Translations under genes and position numbers: made by a program
In this document: positions 27,815 through 37,142 of the stretch, one piece after another
How positions within the stretch are numbered: the first letter of the stretch is position 1
How the letters are laid out: the number at the start of each line of letters is the position of its first letter
The notes under the pieces: generated by a model
Told to the model about the DNA's origin: nothing
What the model saw: only the letters and a program-made list of their open reading frames with translations
Databases searched by the model: none
Source: Mesorhizobium sp. YIM 152430
Lineage (GTDB): Bacteria > Pseudomonadota > Alphaproteobacteria > Rhizobiales > Rhizobiaceae
Length of the DNA stretch: 64,000 nt
Direction of reading: 5' to 3'
NCBI RefSeq assembly: GCF_029210365.1
Contig: NZ_JARGES010000055.1
Location: forward strand, 124,001-188,000

Positions 27815-27911
27815 TGGGATTACTCCGGTCCTGGTTGGAAAGAGAGGGGCTTCTGGCACGCACTCGACGGGCATGTAAAGCCAAAAGCGCCCCTTTCAAC
27901 CCGGCGTCGGG

Positions 27912-28742
27912 TCAACCTTGCGAGGCTTGCGGGTTGAGAAGCTGGTCCATTGCCCGTGAGGGTTCCTCGCAACCCGCCTCGCCTACGATCCGGGCCGGCA
28001 CGCCGGCGACGGTCTTGTTGTTGGGCACCGATTGAAGCACGACGGAGCCTGCCGCCACTTTCGTGCAATGACCGATCTCGATATTGCCGAGAATCTTCGC
28101 GCCCGCGCCGATGAGAACGCCATGACGGATTTTCGGATGCCGATCGCCCCCCGCCTTGCCTGTCCCGCCGAGCGTCACGCCATGCAGAATGGAGACGTCA
28201 TCCTCGATGACGGCCGTTTCGCCGACCACCAGGCCCGTCGCGTGGTCGATGAAGATGCCTTTGCCCATGACGGCGGCGGGGTGGATGTCGGTTTGGAAGA
28301 TCGCGGACGAACGGCTTTGCAGATAGAGCGCGAAATCCTTGCGTCCCCGCCCCCAAAGCCAATGCGCGAGCCGGTGCGTCTGGATCGCGTGAAATCCCTT
28401 GAAATAGAGGATCGGCATAAGGAACCGGTCGCAGGCGGGGTCGCGGTCGAAATACGCCTGGATGTCGACCCGCACGATCGAACTCCAGTCGGGATTGTCG
28501 CGCAGCATCGCCTTGTAGGTCTGCCGGATCAGGTCTGCGCCGAGATCCTGATGATGCAGACGCTCCGAAAGGCGATGGATTACCGCCTCCTCGAGACTGT
28601 CCTGGTTGAGGATGGTTGCGTAAAGAAATGCGGACAACAGCGGATCGGCGGCGACCGCATCGGCGGCTTCCTGGCGCACGGCGCTCCAGATCGGATCGAC
28701 CGGCTGAACCTGCTGGCTGCGCGCCTTCATCGAGATGGTCAT
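27912..28742 (-). CDS. cysE: Serine O-acetyltransferase
   Basis: 276 residues from ATG 28742 with AGGGGAAG upstream. It acetylates L-serine with acetyl-CoA, the committing step of cysteine synthesis; the product feeds the cysteine synthase encoded at 60603. An N-terminal helical domain (about 15-140) precedes the left-handed beta-helix (about 145-245), with catalytic DIHPAAVMGKG and the His of FIDHATGLVVGE, and HGVTLGGTGK. The C-terminal tail, which normally docks in CysK through a terminal Ile, ends here in QASQG, so that contact may be weak. Confidence 0.95.
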   Translation of the reverse strand: MTISMKARSQQVQPVDPIWSAVRQEAADAVAADPLLSAFLYATILNQDSLEEAVIHRLSERLHHQDLGADLIRQTYKAMLRDNPDWSSIVRVDIQAYFDRDPACDRFLMPILYFKGFHAIQTHRLAHWLWGRGRKDFALYLQSRSSAIFQTDIHPAAVMGKGIFIDHATGLVVGETAVIEDDVSILHGVTLGGTGKAGGDRHPKIRHGVLIGAGAKILGNIEIGHCTKVAAGSVVLQSVPNNKTVAGVPARIVGEAGCEEPSRAMDQLLNPQASQG

Positions 28743-28842
28743 CGGCTTCCCCTGTTGTCGGCCTTGGCAGTCGTGAAATTCTAGTCCACACACGGCGCGG
28801 TTTGAACTCAGATTTCCTTAACTTGGCTTCAGGTGGCGTAAA

Positions 28843-29643
28843 TTGTCCGAGATTCAAGACGGTTTGGTAAAGCCCGGCTTTCATGTCAACCGATCGGGCC
28901 ATGTCGTTTCGCTCCAGATGGCGCGTCCCGACAAGAAGAACGCGCTCACCGAATCCATGTGGCTTGACCTCGCGCTCATTTTCGAGACGCTCGGTCGCGC
29001 GAACGACGTGCGCGCCATCGTTCTATCGGGCACCGGCGGCAATTTCTGCGCCGGGGCCGACATCGCCGAGTTCGACACTGCACGCCGCGGCCCGCGCGCG
29101 GCAACCTATGAGGCGGCGAATTCCCGTGCCTTCCGGGCGGTTCGAGACTGCCCGGTGCCGACGATCGCTGCGATCGATGGCATCTGCTTCGGCGGCGGTT
29201 TCGGGCTTGCTGCCGCCTGTGACCTTCGCATCGCCTCGCCGGGAGCCCTTTTCAGCGTGCCTGCGGCCAGGCTCGGCCTCGCCTATCCCGTGGATGCCAT
29301 GGCCGACATCGTCCATGCACTCGGCCCCCAACTCTCTCGCTACATGACGTTTTCGGCCGGAAGACTCGATACTCCGACGGCGCTGACCCTCGGCTTCCTC
29401 CTTGAAGTCACCGACCAGCCGCCTGCGATCGACCGCGCCCGGGAAGTCGCGGAGACGATTGCCGCCAACGCGCCCCTGTCGGTCCGCGCGTCCAAGGCCG
29501 CCATCGCTGCGGTCCTGACGAACGATCCGGCCGACATTGCGCGGGCCGGCGAACTTGGCAGCGCGACCTTTTCCAGCGGCGACTATGAAGAAGGCCGTAT
29601 CGCCTTCCGGGAAAAGCGCAAGCCGTCCTTCACGGGTAGCTAG
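28843..29643 (+). CDS. Enoyl-CoA hydratase/isomerase (crotonase) family protein
   Basis: 266 residues from TTG 28843, with AGGTGG upstream. The crotonase oxyanion-hole blocks are present: SGTGGNFCAGADIAEF and DGICFGGGFGLAAACDLRIAS. At the second acid position the block is SVPAARLGL, with Ala where hydratases often have Glu, so activity may differ from a simple hydratase. Substrate unknown; stand-alone gene. Confidence 0.85.
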   Translation: MSEIQDGLVKPGFHVNRSGHVVSLQMARPDKKNALTESMWLDLALIFETLGRANDVRAIVLSGTGGNFCAGADIAEFDTARRGPRAATYEAANSRAFRAVRDCPVPTIAAIDGICFGGGFGLAAACDLRIASPGALFSVPAARLGLAYPVDAMADIVHALGPQLSRYMTFSAGRLDTPTALTLGFLLEVTDQPPAIDRAREVAETIAANAPLSVRASKAAIAAVLTNDPADIARAGELGSATFSSGDYEEGRIAFREKRKPSFTGS

Positions 29644-29879
29644 GATGCGTTGATAGCCGGGTGCGCCGAAGGCAAACCCGCGCCGAGGGCTTCGGTCTGC
29701 GGCACCTCGGCGCTCAAGAACCTGTCTTCCTGGACGCGTCTATATCCAGATATCGAAACAGACCAGTTCAGCATTTACTTACCACACGAGGGTGTGATCG
29801 ACGTGCGATAACGTCATTATCACACTTGTTAACCACCCCGCGTCTATCGTTTGGCTTCGACTGCATCGAGGGTGGTGAC

Positions 29880-31934
29880 GTGCTGGAAGTAATCTCTTGT
29901 CTCGTCTACGAGCATGACTATCGGTTTGTGCTTTTGGCCGCCGCCATCTGCGTCGCCGGTTCCGTCATGTCGATGCGGCTCTTCGCGCGAACCCGGCGCA
30001 CCACGGGCGCCCGACGCGCCAATTGGCTGTTCCTTGCCGGCGTGGTGTCCGGCAGCGCGATCTGGACGACCCATTTCGTCGCGATGATGGGCTATTCGCC
30101 GGCGCTCCAGCATGTCTACGACCCGGCGATCACGCTGATATCCCTCTTTCTGGCGATCGGTTTTTGCACCATCGGCATGGTGATTGCGGCAAGCACGCGC
30201 ACCAGCCCTCTGATCGAGGTCGGCGGCGCCGTGCTCGGCCTCGGCATCGCCGTCATGCACTATACGGGCATGAGCGCGATGCGGGTGACCGCGGCGATGA
30301 ACTGGGACACGACCCTCGTCGCGGTGTCGATCCTTCTGGGGGCGTCGTTCGGTGCAATTGCCATGAACCGCATCGCGCGTCCGGTCACGCGCTTTTGCCG
30401 CTACGGCGGCGCTCTGGCACTGATCCTGGGCATCGTGTCGATGCACTTCACCGGGATGGGCGCCCTGACGCTCGTGCCCGACCTGTCCATCGCCGTGCCG
30501 GAAAAAGGCATTTCGGACAGCCTGATGATCCTCGGTGTCCTCGCCGTCATGTCGCTGGTCATGGGCACCGGCCTGTCGAGCTACCTCATCGACAATCACA
30601 ACGAAGTCGAAGCCGTCCAGCGCTATCGCCAGCTCGCCCTGCATGATGCCGTGACCGGCCTGCCGAACCGCCATCATCTGACCAGCAAGCTCGCCGAGAT
30701 CATCGGCGGAGATTATGATGACACCTCGCGCGTCGCGGTGATCGGCATAGACCTCGATCGCTTCAAGGACATCAACGACGTGCATGGCCACGCGGCCGGC
30801 GACATGGTTTTGAAGATCATCGCCGAACGCCTGTCCGACTGCCTTCAGGAAGGGGAGTTCCTGGCCCGCGTCGGCGGCGACGAATTCGTCGCGGTCAAGA
30901 CGAAGCTCTATCAGAAGGGCCAGGCGCTCGAATTCGCCACCCGGCTTCACGGTGTCGTCTGTCGGCAGATTGAAGACGACGCGCGCATCCTGACCGTTGG
31001 CGCCAGCCTCGGGGTTGCGTACTACCCCGACGATGCCCCGGACGCGCCGGCGCTGCTGACGCGCGCCGATCTCGCGATGTACCGCGCCAAGCAGTCGGCC
31101 TTCACCAGCATCTGCCGCTACGATTCCTCAATGGACGAAGCGAACCGGACGCGCTCTGCCCTTTCGCTGGAACTGCGCCATGCCGTCGAGCGCAACGAGC
31201 TGGAACTCTATTTCCAGCCGCAGAACGACGTCGCGTCGGGCGATCTGATCGGCTTCGAGGTGCTGGTCCGCTGGAACCATCCGCAGCGCGGCCTGGTCTC
31301 GCCGGTGGACTTCATTCCGCTGGCCGAGGAGACCGGGATGATCCTGCCGATCGGCGAATGGGTTCTGCGCGAATCCTGCGCTGAGGCCGCACGCTGGGAT
31401 AAGCCGTACAAGATCGCCGTCAACGTCGCCTCGGCGCAGATTTCACAGGCCGACCTGCCCGCACTGGTCGACGAAATCCTTGCCAAGACCGGCCTGCCCG
31501 CCTCGCGACTGGAACTCGAAATCACCGAGTCGAGCATCATCGAGGACCACCACCATGCCCTTGCCGTCGTGCGCAAGCTGAAGGCCAGGGGCGTCAAGAT
31601 CGCGATGGACGACTACGGCACGGGCTACTCGTCGCTTTCGACCCTCCAGAACTTTCCGTTCGACAAGATCAAGATCGACCGCTCCTTCATTTCCGACATC
31701 GACACCAGCGCACAGGCAATGGCGATCGTGCGCTCGACGATCATCCTGGCCGAGAGCCTGCAAATCCCCGTCTTGGCCGAAGGAGTCGAGAGTGCCTCGC
31801 ATCTGCGATTCCTGCGCGATCAGGGCTGCCATGAGGCGCAGGGCTATTTCTTTGGCAAACCCGTGCCGCTCGCAAGCATCCAGTCGCTCGTCACCTCGAC
31901 CGTGATCCAGATGCCCCTGTTGAAATCGGCATGA
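29880..31934 (+). CDS. MHYT-sensor GGDEF-EAL cyclic di-GMP enzyme
   Basis: 684 residues from GTG 29880, which has GAGGGTGG upstream; in-frame codons further up lack family similarity. An N-terminal MHYT integral membrane sensor (about 1-235, motifs MHYTGMSAM and MHFTGMGAL) is thought to sense gases via copper. GGDEF (332-336, RVGGDEF) is canonical, and no RxxD I-site precedes it. The EAL domain has EVL at 460-462, EITES, KIDRSF, DDYGTGYSSL and AEGVES, so all metal ligands appear intact. Both synthesis and hydrolysis of cyclic di-GMP are possible. Confidence 0.92.
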   Translation: MLEVISCLVYEHDYRFVLLAAAICVAGSVMSMRLFARTRRTTGARRANWLFLAGVVSGSAIWTTHFVAMMGYSPALQHVYDPAITLISLFLAIGFCTIGMVIAASTRTSPLIEVGGAVLGLGIAVMHYTGMSAMRVTAAMNWDTTLVAVSILLGASFGAIAMNRIARPVTRFCRYGGALALILGIVSMHFTGMGALTLVPDLSIAVPEKGISDSLMILGVLAVMSLVMGTGLSSYLIDNHNEVEAVQRYRQLALHDAVTGLPNRHHLTSKLAEIIGGDYDDTSRVAVIGIDLDRFKDINDVHGHAAGDMVLKIIAERLSDCLQEGEFLARVGGDEFVAVKTKLYQKGQALEFATRLHGVVCRQIEDDARILTVGASLGVAYYPDDAPDAPALLTRADLAMYRAKQSAFTSICRYDSSMDEANRTRSALSLELRHAVERNELELYFQPQNDVASGDLIGFEVLVRWNHPQRGLVSPVDFIPLAEETGMILPIGEWVLRESCAEAARWDKPYKIAVNVASAQISQADLPALVDEILAKTGLPASRLELEITESSIIEDHHHALAVVRKLKARGVKIAMDDYGTGYSSLSTLQNFPFDKIKIDRSFISDIDTSAQAMAIVRSTIILAESLQIPVLAEGVESASHLRFLRDQGCHEAQGYFFGKPVPLASIQSLVTSTVIQMPLLKSA

Positions 31935-31957
31935 GACGGATTCGATTTCGCAACATC

Positions 31958-32773
31958 CTATCGTAAACGATTGATCGCATTGGCGGCCTCGACCGCCAAC
32001 GGCGCGAAGCGGCTGCGAAACGCGTCCGGTGTCCATTCGCTGAGAGAACCGGCGACATGAATCGCTCCGAGCGGGCGCCCGCCCGGTCCCAGAACGGCGA
32101 CGCCAATCGCCACTTCGCCGACCAGCACTTCCTCGACCGTCAGCGCATAGCCGGTTTGGCGCGCTTCACGCACCATTTCCCGAACTCCGCCGGGCGTCGT
32201 GATCGTCTTGTCGGTGAATGGCCGGCGGTCCGAGCGGGCAATGATGTCGTCGACCTGCGCGTCGGTCAGATGCGCCATGATTGCCCGCCCGCCCGACGTG
32301 CAGAAGGTCGGCACGGAATGGCCGACCAGCGTCGCGAAAAACGTCTCCCGCTTGCTTTGCAACCGTGCGGCATAGACGACGCGCAGATCGTCGAACAGGC
32401 TGAGGTCGACGCGCTCGCGTGCGTTCTTGCGCAGGTCGAGCAGAACCGGTGTCGCCCGCTCGATCAACTTGTTCAACCGCAGATAATCGACCGTGTGGTC
32501 CAGCACCCGGATGCCCGGAAGATAGCCCCTGCCCGTCTCGTCGCGCTCGATATAGCCGAGCGCGCGCAAAGTGTGGATGACGCGCTGCGCAGCGCTGCGC
32601 CCGGTTCCGCTCGCTTCCGCGATTTCGTTGAGGCTGAGCGGCTGTTCGGCCTTGTGAAACACCGACAGGACATGAAGTGCGCGGGCGATCGACTGGACGA
32701 ACAGCGGATCGTCCATCTGCGCCTGGTCGAGCGGCCGCGCTCCGTCCTCTCCGCTGATGATGCTGCGATTCAT
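31958..32773 (-). CDS. IclR family transcriptional regulator
   Basis: 271 residues. An N-terminal winged helix (about 24-90, PLSLNEIAEASGTGRSAAQRVIHTL) and a C-terminal IclR effector domain (about 100-268). It is divergent from the M81-ABC transporter operon and probably controls it through the palindromic array in the shared promoter region. The effector is presumably a metabolite of that pathway. Confidence 0.9.
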   Translation of the reverse strand: MNRSIISGEDGARPLDQAQMDDPLFVQSIARALHVLSVFHKAEQPLSLNEIAEASGTGRSAAQRVIHTLRALGYIERDETGRGYLPGIRVLDHTVDYLRLNKLIERATPVLLDLRKNARERVDLSLFDDLRVVYAARLQSKRETFFATLVGHSVPTFCTSGGRAIMAHLTDAQVDDIIARSDRRPFTDKTITTPGGVREMVREARQTGYALTVEEVLVGEVAIGVAVLGPGGRPLGAIHVAGSLSEWTPDAFRSRFAPLAVEAANAINRLR

Positions 32774-32827
32774 ACCTGCCCTTGAATGCCGGTTGACGGC
32801 GCGTCATACCATCACTACCGTTGAATT

Positions 32828-32855
32828 GCGATATATCTGTATCGCCTGTCGATAC
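32828..32855. promoter_or_regulatory. Candidate IclR operator with three half-sites
   Basis: GCGATA (32828-32833), TATCGC (32840-32845) and CGATAC (32850-32855). The first two form an inverted repeat with a six-base gap; GTATCG/CGATAC form a second with a five-base gap. The site is midway between the divergent iclR and M81 genes. Confidence 0.5.
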
Positions 32856-32892
32856 CAACTTTCGTCGGATGCTCCAACCGCACAGGACCTCA

Positions 32893-34419
32893 ATGTCGAA
32901 GCGCGTGGCGATTGCCGGTTTTCTGCACGAAACCAACACTTTCGCGCCGTCGCGCGCCGCTTACGGGAATTTCGAGCAGGGCGGCGGCTATCTGCCGATG
33001 AGCCGCGGCGCGGAAATCACGCACCGCTGTAGCGGCGTCAACCTCGCCATCAGTGGTTTCGTCGACTATGCGAAAAGGGCCGGCTGGGAACTCGTGCCGC
33101 TGCTCTGGACCGGCGCCATTCCCTCGGCCCATGTCGAGCGGGACGCCTATGAGCGCATCGCCGGCGAAATCGCCGACCGTCTGCGCGCGGCGGGCGAGAT
33201 CGACGGACTTCTTCTCGATCTTCACGGCGCGATGGTCGCCGAGCATCTGGACGATGGCGAGGGCGAACTTCTGAAGCGCCTGCGCGCGATCGTCGGCCCG
33301 CAAATCCCGATATCGGCCAGCCTCGACCTCCATGGCAACGTCACGCGCGACATGGTCGACGCCGCCGACATTCTCGTCGCCTTCCGCACCTATCCGCATG
33401 TCGACATGGCCGAAACCGGACTGCGGGCGGCCGAGCAACTCGACCGCCTGATGGCGCGCGGCAGGCCCTTTGCCAAGGCGTTCCGGCAGTTGCCGTTCCT
33501 GATCCCGATTCCGTGGCAATGCACGACGATCGAGCCGTCTAGGTCGCTATATGCCCAGATCGAGCGCGTCGAAGGCGGCAACGTGTCCAGCGCCTCGATC
33601 CTCACCGGCTTTCCGGCTGCGGATTTCGAGGATTGCCGGCCTTCGATCCTGGCCTATGCCGGGACGCAGGGCGAGGCGGACGCTGCCGCAGATGCGCTCG
33701 AACGCGCCTTCCTGGAGCGCGAGGGCAGCTTCGCCGGCAAGGCTTACGCGCCGCTCGAAGCGATTGCCGAAGCGGAACGTATTGCAGTCTCCGTCACACG
33801 GCCCGTCATCATTGCCGACACGCAGGACAATCCCGGAGCCGGCGGCGATTCCAACACGACCGGCATGTTGCGCGCGCTTCTTGAGAAAGACGTTCGAAAC
33901 GCCGCCATCGGCCTCATCGTCGATCCCGCATCCGCAGCGCGGGCCCATGCGGCCGGCGAAGGCGCCGATATCGAACTGGCGCTCGGCGGCCAGTCCGGCA
34001 TTCCCGGCGACGCACCGTTCAAGGCCACCTATCACGTTGACCGCCTGTCGGACGGCCGCTTCAAGGCCACCGGCCCTTATTACGGCGGCGCTGACATGAA
34101 TCTCGGGCCTTCCGCCTGCCTCACCATCGACGGCGTGCGGATCGTGGTCTCCACCTACAAGGCCCAGATGGCGGATCGCGAAATGTATCGCTTCGTCGGG
34201 ATCGAACCGGAAGACCAGGCGATCCTGGTCAACAAGAGTTCGGTCCATTTCCGTGCCGATTTCGAGCCGATCGCCGAAGCCGTTCTCGTGGCGACGGCAC
34301 CCGGACCGATGGCGCTCGATCCGGCTGACCTTCCCTTTACGCGGCTGAAGCCTGGCCTCAGGCTGTCGCCGAACGGCCCCGCCTTCCAACCCGCGGAGGC
34401 TGCCCGACGCGCCGGCTGA
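32893..34419 (+). CDS. M81 family metallopeptidase (MlrC-like)
   Basis: 508 residues from ATG 32893 with AGGA upstream. An N-terminal DUF1485/MlrC domain (about 4-295) holds the probable zinc ligands in LLDLHGAMV, SLDLHGNVT and RTYPHVDMAE, followed by the MlrC C-terminal domain (about 305-485). MlrC was described in the breakdown of linearised microcystin; most homologues act on other peptides or amides. As first gene of an operon with a peptide-type ABC transporter it probably hydrolyses the imported compound. Confidence 0.9.
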   Translation: MSKRVAIAGFLHETNTFAPSRAAYGNFEQGGGYLPMSRGAEITHRCSGVNLAISGFVDYAKRAGWELVPLLWTGAIPSAHVERDAYERIAGEIADRLRAAGEIDGLLLDLHGAMVAEHLDDGEGELLKRLRAIVGPQIPISASLDLHGNVTRDMVDAADILVAFRTYPHVDMAETGLRAAEQLDRLMARGRPFAKAFRQLPFLIPIPWQCTTIEPSRSLYAQIERVEGGNVSSASILTGFPAADFEDCRPSILAYAGTQGEADAAADALERAFLEREGSFAGKAYAPLEAIAEAERIAVSVTRPVIIADTQDNPGAGGDSNTTGMLRALLEKDVRNAAIGLIVDPASAARAHAAGEGADIELALGGQSGIPGDAPFKATYHVDRLSDGRFKATGPYYGGADMNLGPSACLTIDGVRIVVSTYKAQMADREMYRFVGIEPEDQAILVNKSSVHFRADFEPIAEAVLVATAPGPMALDPADLPFTRLKPGLRLSPNGPAFQPAEAARRAG

Positions 34420-34496
34420 CCACGCGCGCTTCTACCAAAGCCGGCGTCAAGACCGGCATCCTGAACATTGGCGAAATCAATCGAAGAGGGTTACCG

Positions 34497-36122
34497 ATGA
34501 CATTCATTCCAAATGGCTTTTCCGGCTCGCTCCTGGCGAAGAGCCGTTCCATCGCGCTCGCAGCCGCGCTTGCTGCCTCCACGGCCATCGTGCCGGCCGG
34601 CACCGCGCTTGCACAGGACGGCGAGACGATCACCGCCGTCATGCATTCGGGTCTGCGCGTGCTCGACCCGATCATCACCACCGCTCACATCACCCGCAAT
34701 CATGGCTACATGATCTATGACGTTCTGATCGCCATGGACGAGAATTTCGAGGTCCATCCGCAGATGGCCGAGTTCGAGGTCTCCGACGACGGCTTGACCT
34801 ACACCTTCACGCTGCGCGACGGCCTGATGTTCCACGACGGAGAGCCGGTCACGGCTGCCGACGCCGTCGCCTCGCTCAACCGTTGGGGCGAGCGCGATTC
34901 GGGCGGACAGTTGATCTTCGACGTCACCGAAAGTCTCGAAGCCAGCGACGACAAGACAATCACCTGGACGTTGAGCGAGCCCTTCGCGCCGCTTCTCGAC
35001 ATCGTCGGCAAGCAGTCGGCCGTCCCGCCCTTCATCATGCCCGCGCGCGTCGCCGAAACGCCGTCAAGCGAGGCGATCACCGAATATGTCGGCTCCGGCC
35101 CCTTCACCTTCGTCGAAGAGGAGTTCGAACCGGGCGTTTCCGTCACCTATGCCAAATTCGAGGACTATGTGCCACGCGAGGAACCCGCGAACTGGATGTC
35201 GGGCGGCAAGGTCGTCAATGTCGACCGCGTCGTCTGGACCACGATGCCGGACGCGCAGACGGCGATGAACGCTCTGGTTTCGGGCGAGATCGACTATCTC
35301 GAACAGAGCCAGATCGACCTTCTGCCAATCCTGGAGGCGAGTCCCGACGTCGTCGTCGAGGTGCGTGATCCGCTCGGCTACCAGACAATGGGCCGCATGA
35401 ACTTCAAGCATCCGCCCTTCGACGACGAGAAGATCCGCCAGGCCGCGCTGATGGCGATGGGCCAGGAATCCGTTCTGGCGACGCTCATCGGCAATCCTGA
35501 ATATTACTCGCTTTGCGGCGCCATCTTCGGCTGCGGCACGCCGCTGGCATCCGAAACCGGCAGCGAGACCTTGAAGGCCGGCGGCGATCCCGAAGGCGCC
35601 CGCGCGCTTCTGGAGGAAGCGGGATACGACAACACGCCCGTCGTCCTGATGCAGCCGACCGACGTGACCACGCTGACGGCCCAGCCCGTCGTCGCGGCCC
35701 AGCAGCTTCGCGAGGCCGGTTTCAATGTCGACATGCAGGCGATGGACTGGCAGACCCTCGTCACCCGCCGCGCAAGCCAGGCAGCGCCGGCGGATGGCGG
35801 CTGGAACATCTTCTTCACCAACTGGATGGTCCCGGAGATTTCCTCCCCGCTGATCAACCCGATGGTGAATGGGCGCGGCGACGACGCCTGGTTCGGCTGG
35901 CCCGAAGATGCCGATCTGGAAGCCCTGCGCGACGAGTTCATCGCGGCTGACGATGCGGAAACGCAGGCCGAGGTCGCCGAGCGTATCCAGGCGCATGTCA
36001 TTGAAACGGTGAACTACGTACCGCTCGGGCAATATCTGACCGTGCAGGCACGCCGCTCCAACATCGTCGACATGATCCAGTCGCCGGTTCCCGTCTTCTG
36101 GCAGATCGACAAGTCGGAATAG
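34497..36122 (+). CDS. Periplasmic substrate-binding protein of a family-5 (peptide/opine) ABC transporter
   Basis: 541 residues with a long signal peptide ending ALA-Q (about residue 39). SBP_bac_5 fold, with the typical YTFTLRDGLMFHDGEPVTAADAVASL block near residue 100. It captures small peptides or similar solutes in the periplasm. Similar genes in glutathione/opine/peptide systems cannot be told apart from sequence. Highly structured spacer separates it from the permease genes. Confidence 0.92.
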   Translation: MTFIPNGFSGSLLAKSRSIALAAALAASTAIVPAGTALAQDGETITAVMHSGLRVLDPIITTAHITRNHGYMIYDVLIAMDENFEVHPQMAEFEVSDDGLTYTFTLRDGLMFHDGEPVTAADAVASLNRWGERDSGGQLIFDVTESLEASDDKTITWTLSEPFAPLLDIVGKQSAVPPFIMPARVAETPSSEAITEYVGSGPFTFVEEEFEPGVSVTYAKFEDYVPREEPANWMSGGKVVNVDRVVWTTMPDAQTAMNALVSGEIDYLEQSQIDLLPILEASPDVVVEVRDPLGYQTMGRMNFKHPPFDDEKIRQAALMAMGQESVLATLIGNPEYYSLCGAIFGCGTPLASETGSETLKAGGDPEGARALLEEAGYDNTPVVLMQPTDVTTLTAQPVVAAQQLREAGFNVDMQAMDWQTLVTRRASQAAPADGGWNIFFTNWMVPEISSPLINPMVNGRGDDAWFGWPEDADLEALRDEFIAADDAETQAEVAERIQAHVIETVNYVPLGQYLTVQARRSNIVDMIQSPVPVFWQIDKSE

Positions 36123-36140
36123 CGGCCTCCACCGCCTGGA

Positions 36141-36165
36141 GCTCCCGGCATTTGACGCCGGGAGC
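36141..36165 (+). repeat. Intercistronic hairpin after the binding-protein gene
   Basis: Nine-base perfect stem GCTCCCGGC / GCCGGGAGC with a seven-base loop and no T-run, in the 78-base gap. It is placed to protect the 3' end of the binding-protein message, raising it over the permease message. Confidence 0.55.
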
Positions 36166-36200
36166 CTTCACGTTCCAGTCTCGTGAGGATCATTGAGCCC

Positions 36201-37142
36201 ATGCTCGGTTATGTCATCCGGCGCATCCTCGCCGTCATTCCCGTGATGGCGATCGTCGCGGTTTTCGTATTCCTGCTTCTGCGCCTGACGCCGGGCGACC
36301 CAGCGGCCATCATCGCCGGCGATTCCGCCACGCCCGCCCAGCTCGAACGCATCCGTGAATCGCTCGGTCTCGCCGATCCGCTCCATATCCAGTTCGTCAC
36401 CTGGATGGGCCAGCTATTGCAGGGGGATCTCGGCACGTCGATCATTTCGAACCAACCGGTCACGCGCCTGATCGGCCAGCGCATCTGGCCGACGCTTCAG
36501 ATAGGCACGCTGACGATCCTCCTGTCGGTTCTGATCGCCGTCCCGCTCGGCGTCCTTGCCGCATGGCGGCACCGGACCTGGATCGACTACGCCGTGATGA
36601 CCTTTTCGGTCCTTGGCTTTTCCATCCCGGTCTTCGTCATCGGCTATCTCTTCATCAAGCTCTTCGCGATCGACCTGCGCTGGCTGCCTGTGCAGGGCTA
36701 TACATCGCCCTCCCAGGACCTTCAGGGCTTCCTGTCCCGCGCCGTCCTTCCCTGCCTTACGCTTGCCACTATCTATATCGCGCTGATCGCCCGCATGACC
36801 CGTGCCAGCCTGCTTGAAGTGCTCGGCGAGGATTATGTCCGCACCGCCCGCGCCAAGGGGGTCAAGGAGCACATCGTCCTCTTCCGCCATGCCCTTCGCA
36901 ATGCAGCCGTGCCGATCATGACTATCATCGGCACCGGCTTCGCTCTTTTAATCTCCGGCGTGGTCGTGACGGAAAGCGTGTTCAACATTCCCGGCATCGG
37001 CCGCCTGACGGTCGATGCGATCCTGGCGCGCGACTACCCCGTCATCCAGGCGATGATCCTCCTGACGAGCGCAATCTACGTCTTCGTCAACCTGCTGATC
37101 GACCTTTCCTACACGCTCTTCGACCCGAGGATTCGCTACTGA
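36201..37142 (+). CDS. ABC transporter permease (DppB type)
   Basis: 313 residues from ATG 36201 (MLGYVIRRIL); a GTG six codons upstream is possible. Six membrane segments; the N-terminal LRLTPGDPAAIIAG and the cytoplasmic EAA loop (EDYVRTARAKGVKEHIVLFRHALRNA) are typical of DppB. It forms the channel with the next gene product. The stop codon overlaps the next ATG. Confidence 0.93.
   Translation: MLGYVIRRILAVIPVMAIVAVFVFLLLRLTPGDPAAIIAGDSATPAQLERIRESLGLADPLHIQFVTWMGQLLQGDLGTSIISNQPVTRLIGQRIWPTLQIGTLTILLSVLIAVPLGVLAAWRHRTWIDYAVMTFSVLGFSIPVFVIGYLFIKLFAIDLRWLPVQGYTSPSQDLQGFLSRAVLPCLTLATIYIALIARMTRASLLEVLGEDYVRTARAKGVKEHIVLFRHALRNAAVPIMTIIGTGFALLISGVVVTESVFNIPGIGRLTVDAILARDYPVIQAMILLTSAIYVFVNLLIDLSYTLFDPRIRY

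Noticed and set aside
29661-29879. N-terminal extension of the MHYT-GGDEF-EAL protein
   Set aside because: Residues do not resemble the family and the GTG at 29880 has a good ribosome site.
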